From Mytilus galloprovincialis (lineage: Eukaryota; Mollusca; Bivalvia; Mytilida; Mytilidae): a stretch of DNA of 64,000 bases. The DNA lies in the NCBI RefSeq assembly GCF_965363235.1, contig NC_134849.1, positions 50,352,122-50,416,121 on the forward strand. Reading direction: 5' to 3'. How positions within the stretch are numbered: position 1 is the stretch's first letter; each line of letters opens with the position of its first letter. The translations under genes were made by a program, and so were the position numbers. Positions 62,301-64,000 of this stretch are shown here, piece after piece. Below the pieces are notes generated by a model. The model did not search any database. It saw nothing but the letters and a program-made list of their open reading frames with translations, and was not told where the DNA came from.

Positions 62301-63000
62301 ATCCGACAACAAGATCAAATAAACAAGAAAATTTTAAAATTATGAAACGACGGTGAGTAAAAGACAATCAATACATAAAGACAGTTTTTATGTCTCTAAA
62401 GTTTTTGCAAAGAAGCGACTCGATATTGAAAGTCTTCTAATCAGATATATATAATATATGACATGTGTCTTAACACGAAAATTACAATTATCTTTTTTTT
62501 CAAAGAGGTTATATAGTTGTATCTGTAACAATCTTTGATACAGTAACATATGATGTCCACGTATATTTGTATCATATGTTGTAGTGTAGGAACATTATTG
62601 TTCATACAATTTCCGACTATATATTAAAAACGTAATCGTGGGTTTAACGTGATATAGTTAATGATATTTCTTTAGCTGTCAGTACATCTATTAAAATGGG
62701 ACACTAGCAATTTTAAATTTAAAACTAGCATATTAAATGTACTTCTTTTGCTAAACGCTATGCAAAACATTTAAATAATGTACTGTATTGTATGTTTACG
62801 ACCTAAGCAAAACAAGGAAGGAGGAATTGCAGAACTGCTCTATATAAATTACTTAAAGGGAATGAAAAATATTACCGTCCACTTCTCATTGTTTGCCATT
62901 ATGCAATATGCCTTCACTGCATGATATTCATCAGGATATATGGTATAAACACCGGTGTTTGCATTGTTTAAGTCATCGCATTCTCTAGGGCGACCATTTC
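59361..63000 (-). CDS. Fibrinogen-related protein, FReD domain (5' exons outside the window)
   Basis: Minus-strand exons 63000-62876, 62260-62164, 60759-60595 and 59605-59361 join in phase and give about 209 residues to the stop (TAG at 59363-59361). They form a whole fibrinogen C-terminal domain. Visible landmarks: PRECDDLNNANTGVYTIYP at the start; YCIMANNEKWTVIQKRFNG; FYQDWNAYKRGFG; EYWMGNDYIHRIS; GYTGDAGDSL; the calcium-site motif STKDRDND; NCA...GAWWYKNC with the paired cysteines; and a C-terminal KKSTMMI. Molluscan FReD proteins (FREPs, ficolin-like) are secreted lectins that bind microbial glycans; ligand and partner domains cannot be read here because the N-terminal exons lie above 63000 or past the window end. 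Intron 3 holds a dispersed repeat (60355-60500). Confidence 0.92.
60355..60500. repeat. Diverged relative of the 51300 element in a FReD intron
   Basis: GGAGCAGTTTTCTTGATTTA + CCTTCATCAAGTACGAG... AAAGGCTGACTTTGCATTAAGAG follows the same order as the element at 51661-51957, at low identity. Confidence 0.5.
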
Positions 63001-64000
63001 CTATAAACAAAAATGTAATTTTTTTTCAACAGAATTATTTGAAAAAGATCAAAGGGGGGGGGGGAATCTATGTCATCACGCAGGGTGTCGGCGATTGAAA
63101 TTGGACCACCATCTTGTCGCTTCAAGGTAAAAATGTTACTTATTATGTCAGTTATATGAGGGTTATGATTATACAAAATAGTCCACCAAAGACTATATAA
63201 AGTAGGAAAATAAATGAGCCATCGCTCAATATTATTGGTTATCTCAATTTTGCAAACACTTCGATACCAGTTTTAGGAATTAGGTCAAACATGCAGGATA
63301 TCGGCAAAATTTTTCATAACAACATCTTGATTATCAAGAACCGCCTACTTTATCAACACATGAAAACGTCCGAATTCTTTATTGTACTCGGGAAAATACT
63401 TGTTACTCACAAATATCCGTCATTATGGCCGAAAAACGTCTTATTTTTAAAAAATGGAAAAAAGATGTCGGCAACACTTAAACTTGTGCAGGCGGAAACG
63501 ATCGCGAATACAACCTGATGTTGACCAGCCGACCAGATCGCCCACTAAACCGCCATCCGTAAAAAAATCAAAACCATGCAAATCCTCATTTGCCATCAAA
63601 ATAAAAACGCCTGCCAAAAATATTAAGTTTCACCCATTGTCAATTGCTGAAGAAATTTCAACAAAACCGCCAGTAGACTTGAGCAAAGGTCACGATAAAG
63701 GACCAACATGGCCATGCATACGATTGTTCAATCCACCATTTTTGTTCTTAAAGTGTCCTGTACCAAGTCAGGAAAATTGCCATTGTTATATAATAGTTCG
63801 CTTCTGTGTTTGTTACATTTTAATGTTGTATTTCTGTTGTGTCGTAGTTTTCCCCTTATATTTGATGCGTTTCCCTCAGTCTTAGTTTGTAACCCGGATT
63901 TGTTTTTATTTCTCGATTAATGAATTTCGAACAGCAGTATACTACTGTTGCCTTTATTTAACACCCGGTAGATGTAGTGCCAGATGAAATGTCATATATA
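63001..64000. other. FReD upstream intron/flank with R1 repeat
   Basis: Holds an 11-G run (63054-63064) and a plus-strand R1 copy (about 63745-63965: GTCCTGTACCAAGTCAGGAA, ATTTGATGCGTTTCCCTCAG, GAACAGCAGTATACTACTGT). The plus-strand frames at 63291-63518 and 63454-63885 run into the repeat and show no recognised domain. No further FReD exon could be supported. Confidence 0.45.

Noticed and set aside
63291-63920. Plus-strand frames of 75, 143 and 70 codons as a lysine-rich gene
   Set aside because: They run into repeat R1 and have no domain or splice support.

Overview
The window is nuclear DNA of a metazoan, most likely a marine bivalve close to Mytilus. It is AT-rich and intron-rich. Coding exons are short with GT-AG borders, dispersed repeats are dense, and the gene content fits: a clan-2 (CYP2-like) cytochrome P450 pair, a pair of tiny 12-cysteine secreted proteins resembling the oyster protease inhibitors cvSI-1/2, and a fibrinogen-related (FReD) gene. 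The organism call is an inference from gene families and repeat style; no database was searched.

Layout. 0-2.4 kb: a 0.7-kb inverted-repeat element and unassigned DNA. 2.39-18.0 kb (unit A) and 30.33-47.65 kb (unit B) are two copies of one segmental duplication, same orientation. Each carries P450 exons 3-8, the 3' flank, a broken reverse-transcriptase fragment and DNA that also lies upstream of the cvSI-like genes. Gene B is complete in the window (8 exons, 26262-42982, 500 codons, all phases consistent). Gene A shows only exons 3-8; its exons 1-2 are not in the window. 18.0-26.2 kb between the genes is repeat-filled: a LINE tail, a 1.04-kb tandem duplication and two TTAA-flanked elements.

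48.0-54.0 kb holds two three-exon cvSI-like genes, each 90 codons, with their 5' flanks. 54-59.3 kb has no gene but holds a 2.45-kb DNA transposon. 59.36-63.0 kb, minus strand, holds four exons that make up a complete FReD domain; the gene's 5' exons lie beyond the window. P450s, protease inhibitors and FReD lectins are commonly linked to detoxification and defence in bivalves, but nothing here shows co-regulation.

The most interesting structures are these. (1) A 5.28-kb insertion in P450-B intron 2 is a precise head-to-tail dimer with a terminal hairpin, an A|T target, no target duplication and a 67-bp minisatellite core of about 39 units; it resembles rolling-circle (Helitron/Helentron-like) elements. 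(2) Three related DNA transposons with 3-bp target duplications encode or once encoded an unfamiliar Cys/His protein. (3) Unit A / unit B comparison gives empty sites that define insertions exactly. (4) The promoters of the two cvSI-like genes differ in a TATA box and in a 1.3-kb repeat insertion.
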